A DNA stretch of 6,524 bases from an uncultured Anaerocolumna sp. (GTDB lineage Bacteria > Bacillota > Clostridia > Lachnospirales > Lachnospiraceae): positions 1 through 6,524 of the forward strand of contig CALDJN010000137.1 of NCBI GenBank assembly GCA_937901695.1, given 5' to 3'. This document shows positions 4,352 through 6,524 of this stretch, piece by piece (the first letter of the stretch is position 1; every line of letters starts with the position of its first letter). The notes beneath the pieces are model-generated. The model was given only the letters and a program-made list of their open reading frames with translations, did no database searches and was not told the origin of the DNA. The position numbers and the translations under genes were made by a program.

Positions 4352-5023
4352 ATGGATAAATTGAAAATTTTAGTTGTTGATGATGAGAGTAGAATGCGAA
4401 AACTAGTAAAAGACTTTCTAACCAAGCAAAACTTTGAAGTAGTAGAAGCAGAAAATGGCGAACAAGCAGTAGATACATTTTTCTCCATAAAAGATATTGC
4501 ATTAATTATTTTAGATGTAATGATGCCGAAAATGGATGGCTGGCAGGTATGCCGTGAAATTAGGCAATATTCCAAAGTGCCTATTATTATGCTAACAGCA
4601 AAAAGTGATGAGAAAGATGAATTACTTGGCTTTGACCTGGGGGTAGATGAGTATATTTCCAAACCTTTTAGCCCAAAGATTCTGGTTGCCAGAGTAGAGG
4701 CGATTCTTAGGAGAATCAATTTTTTAGACGAGGAAGTTACGGAAGTAGGAGGAATAACCATAGATAAATCGGCTCACCAGGTAAAGATAGAAGGTGAAAC
4801 CATAGATTTAAGTATTAAAGAATATGAATTATTATCGTATTTTATAGCAAATCAAGGTGTTGCATTATCCAGAGAAAGAATATTGAATAACGTATGGAAT
4901 TATGATTATTTTGGTGATGCCAGAACAATTGATACTCATGTTAAAAAATTAAGAAGTAAAATGGGTTCCAAAGGAGATTATATTAAAACAATATGGGGGA
5001 TGGGGTATAAATTTGAGGTATAA
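4352..5023 (+). CDS. OmpR/PhoB-family response regulator, 223 aa
   Basis: This is a DNA-binding output protein of a two-component system, activated by phosphotransfer from the kinase encoded next. The receiver domain (about 4-120) has the acidic pair D10-D11, phosphoacceptor D55 in LIILDVMMPKMDG, T82 (LTAKS) and K104 (SKPF), so every catalytic position is intact. The winged-helix output domain (about 130-223) shows the family's LSIKEYELLSYF helix, SRERILNNVW, the recognition helix RTIDTHVKKLRSKMG (191-205), and the closing IKTIWGMGYKFE wing. Length is standard for PhoB/VanR-type proteins. GAGGGA precedes the ATG. The target genes cannot be told from sequence; the upstream membrane and secreted proteins are possible targets by location only. 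Confidence 0.97.
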   Translation: MDKLKILVVDDESRMRKLVKDFLTKQNFEVVEAENGEQAVDTFFSIKDIALIILDVMMPKMDGWQVCREIRQYSKVPIIMLTAKSDEKDELLGFDLGVDEYISKPFSPKILVARVEAILRRINFLDEEVTEVGGITIDKSAHQVKIEGETIDLSIKEYELLSYFIANQGVALSRERILNNVWNYDYFGDARTIDTHVKKLRSKMGSKGDYIKTIWGMGYKFEV

Positions 5024-5044
5024 CAGATAGGAGCAAGCTAAAAT

Positions 5045-6524
5045 ATGAAACACATCTTACAAAAACCAATTAAAAAATTTAAAACCTATTGTTCTAATTT
5101 TAGAGAGAATAGATTTTTTAACCCTTACTCCTTAAGAGTGAAGTTAACCTTTGTATTGACATCGCTAGTCTTTATAACCATTTTTGCCATATGGATATTT
5201 AACAAAACCTTTTTGGTTGATTATTATCTTCATAGTAAAATGAAAACTTTAGGAAAAACTTTTGATGAAATTAGTACCATATATAAAGATAATAAAATAT
5301 CCGATGAGGAATCTGTACAGATAGAAAGAATCTGTGAAAATAGAAACTTAAGCATATATGTTATTACAGATAAATTTATTGTAGAATATCCACCTAGTGA
5401 GAATAGCCAGCTAGTCTTGGGAAGAATTGATTTTCTCATAAAAGATTATATCTTTAATAGCAATCGAGGAGTCATTAAAAGCACGGATGACTACAATATA
5501 TACAAGTCTTTTGATCAGCATATAGGGTCTAACTATATTGATTTATTTGGTACCCTTAAAAACGGTAATATCGTTTATCTGCGTACCAACCTGGAAAGCA
5601 TGCAGGAGAGTGTTGTTATCGCCAATAAGTTCCTGGCTTATGTGGGGATAATATCTATCGTCATTGGTACTATTATTATGTTCTATATAAGCAAAAGATT
5701 TACGAAACCGATTCATCAATTGGTCGGTATTGCAAAGAAAATGAGCGACTTAGATTTTGATATCAAGTATGATGTAAAAACTCAGGATGAAATAGGTGAA
5801 TTGGGCTGCAGTATTAATACACTGTCAGAAAAGTTAGAAAAAACTATTTCTGAGTTAAAAAGTGCTAATAATGAATTAATGTCTGATATTCAGAATAAAA
5901 CACAGATTGATGAGATGAGAAAGGAGTTTTTATCTAATGTGTCTCATGAATTAAAGACACCTATCGCACTTATCCAAGGCTATGCAGAAGGACTAATGGA
6001 TAATGTCAATGAAGATGAAGAAGGCAGAGAATTTTACTGCGATGTCATCATTGATGAAGCCAAAAAGATGAATTCCATGGTTCAAAAATTAATATCCCTG
6101 AATAAGTTGGAATTTGGAAACAACCAAGTGAACTTTGAACGGTTTGACATTGTACCTTTAATTCAATCGGTATTAAATTCAACAGAGATTTTATTTCAAC
6201 AAAAAGGCGTAACTCTTTATATTGAGCACTATGATCCAATCTATGTTTGGGCAGATGAATATTTAGTAGAAGAAGTTTTAACTAATTATATTAGCAATGC
6301 CCTAAATCATGTAGATGAAGCAAAAATTATAGAAATTAAATTAATTCAGGAACAGGAGGTTGTCAGAATTGCCGTATTTAATACCGGAGCCAATATCCCG
6401 GAAGATGAATTAGATAAAATATGGATTAAATTCTATAAGGTAGATAAAGCCCGTACCAGAGAATATGGCGGCAGCGGGATAGGACTATCCATAGTAAAAG
6501 CAATAATGGACTCTTTAAATAGAG
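5045..6524 (+). CDS. Sensor histidine kinase, partial (cut by window end)
   Basis: This is the membrane partner kinase of the preceding regulator. It starts 21 nt after the regulator's stop, with TAGGAG (5028-5033) upstream. The first 493 residues are visible. In order: a cytoplasmic N-terminus of about 31 residues, TM1 (about 33-57), an extracytoplasmic sensor region of about 140 residues with no recognised ligand-binding fold, TM2 (about 196-216), HAMP (217-265) and the HisKA dimerisation domain with H301 in FLSNVSHELKTPIALI. The ATPase domain follows, with N box EVLTNYISNALNH (N414, N418), G1 box FNTGANIP (N in place of the usual D, common in VanS-like kinases) and G2 box YGGSGIGLSIV. Only the last part of the ATPase domain should be missing. 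The stimulus is unknown. The N-terminal extension before TM1 is longer than usual. Confidence 0.96.
   Translation, partial: MKHILQKPIKKFKTYCSNFRENRFFNPYSLRVKLTFVLTSLVFITIFAIWIFNKTFLVDYYLHSKMKTLGKTFDEISTIYKDNKISDEESVQIERICENRNLSIYVITDKFIVEYPPSENSQLVLGRIDFLIKDYIFNSNRGVIKSTDDYNIYKSFDQHIGSNYIDLFGTLKNGNIVYLRTNLESMQESVVIANKFLAYVGIISIVIGTIIMFYISKRFTKPIHQLVGIAKKMSDLDFDIKYDVKTQDEIGELGCSINTLSEKLEKTISELKSANNELMSDIQNKTQIDEMRKEFLSNVSHELKTPIALIQGYAEGLMDNVNEDEEGREFYCDVIIDEAKKMNSMVQKLISLNKLEFGNNQVNFERFDIVPLIQSVLNSTEILFQQKGVTLYIEHYDPIYVWADEYLVEEVLTNYISNALNHVDEAKIIEIKLIQEQEVVRIAVFNTGANIPEDELDKIWIKFYKVDKARTREYGGSGIGLSIVKAIMDSLNR

Noticed and set aside
4324..4761. Minus-strand frame of 145 codons
   Set aside because: It is a serine-rich shadow of the response-regulator gene. 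Similar shadows at 5230-5439 and 6048-6239 oppose the kinase gene.

Overview
The window is AT-rich (A+T clearly above 60 % by eye), with strong AGGAGG-type ribosome binding sites, TATAAT-type promoters, U-tailed terminators and Firmicute protein families. The tmRNA tag (ADENLAYAA), the DUF3862-like lipocalin-sized domain joined to a Big_2 domain, and possible Spo0A boxes point to a spore-forming clostridium, most likely Lachnospiraceae (Clostridium cluster XIVa). This placement is inferred from style and families, not from a search. The window looks like ordinary chromosome. I see no transposase, phage, toxin-antitoxin or defence gene.

Left part (1-1489): two genes on the minus strand. One encodes an unrecognised 111-residue protein with eight cysteines. 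The other encodes a helical protein resembling a family often mislabelled 'acetylglutamate kinase' in Firmicute genomes. Between them lies a 30-bp direct repeat; each copy holds a TGTCGAA motif, and a third motif follows, which suggests Spo0A control of the cysteine-rich gene. A clear plus-strand sigma-A promoter at 1355-1383 sits next to an inverted repeat with a T-run and precedes a small acidic protein gene (1490-1726).

Centre (1727-2767): the tmRNA gene ssrA (1862-2205) with its tag reading frame and a strong intrinsic terminator, followed by a tandem array of about 37-bp units. Each unit is a constant GCATTAAA box plus a small hairpin whose stem changes from unit to unit while remaining paired. 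The rest of this gap is AT-rich and appears empty up to the next promoter.

Right part (2768-6524): four plus-strand genes. These are a secreted Big_2 + DUF3862-like protein with its own promoter and terminator; a single-pass membrane protein with a charged C-terminal coiled coil; and a two-component pair made of an OmpR/PhoB response regulator and a HAMP-type sensor histidine kinase. The kinase is cut by the window end inside its ATPase domain. The two-component genes are 21 nt apart and surely form an operon. The secreted-protein gene is flanked by a 13-bp inverted repeat, with a 7-bp direct repeat lying outside it on both sides; this could be a shared operator or the scar of a small mobile cassette.

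No complete new biological system is visible. The most unusual structures are the hairpin array after ssrA, the repeat-borne Spo0A-like boxes and the inverted repeats around the Big_2 gene.
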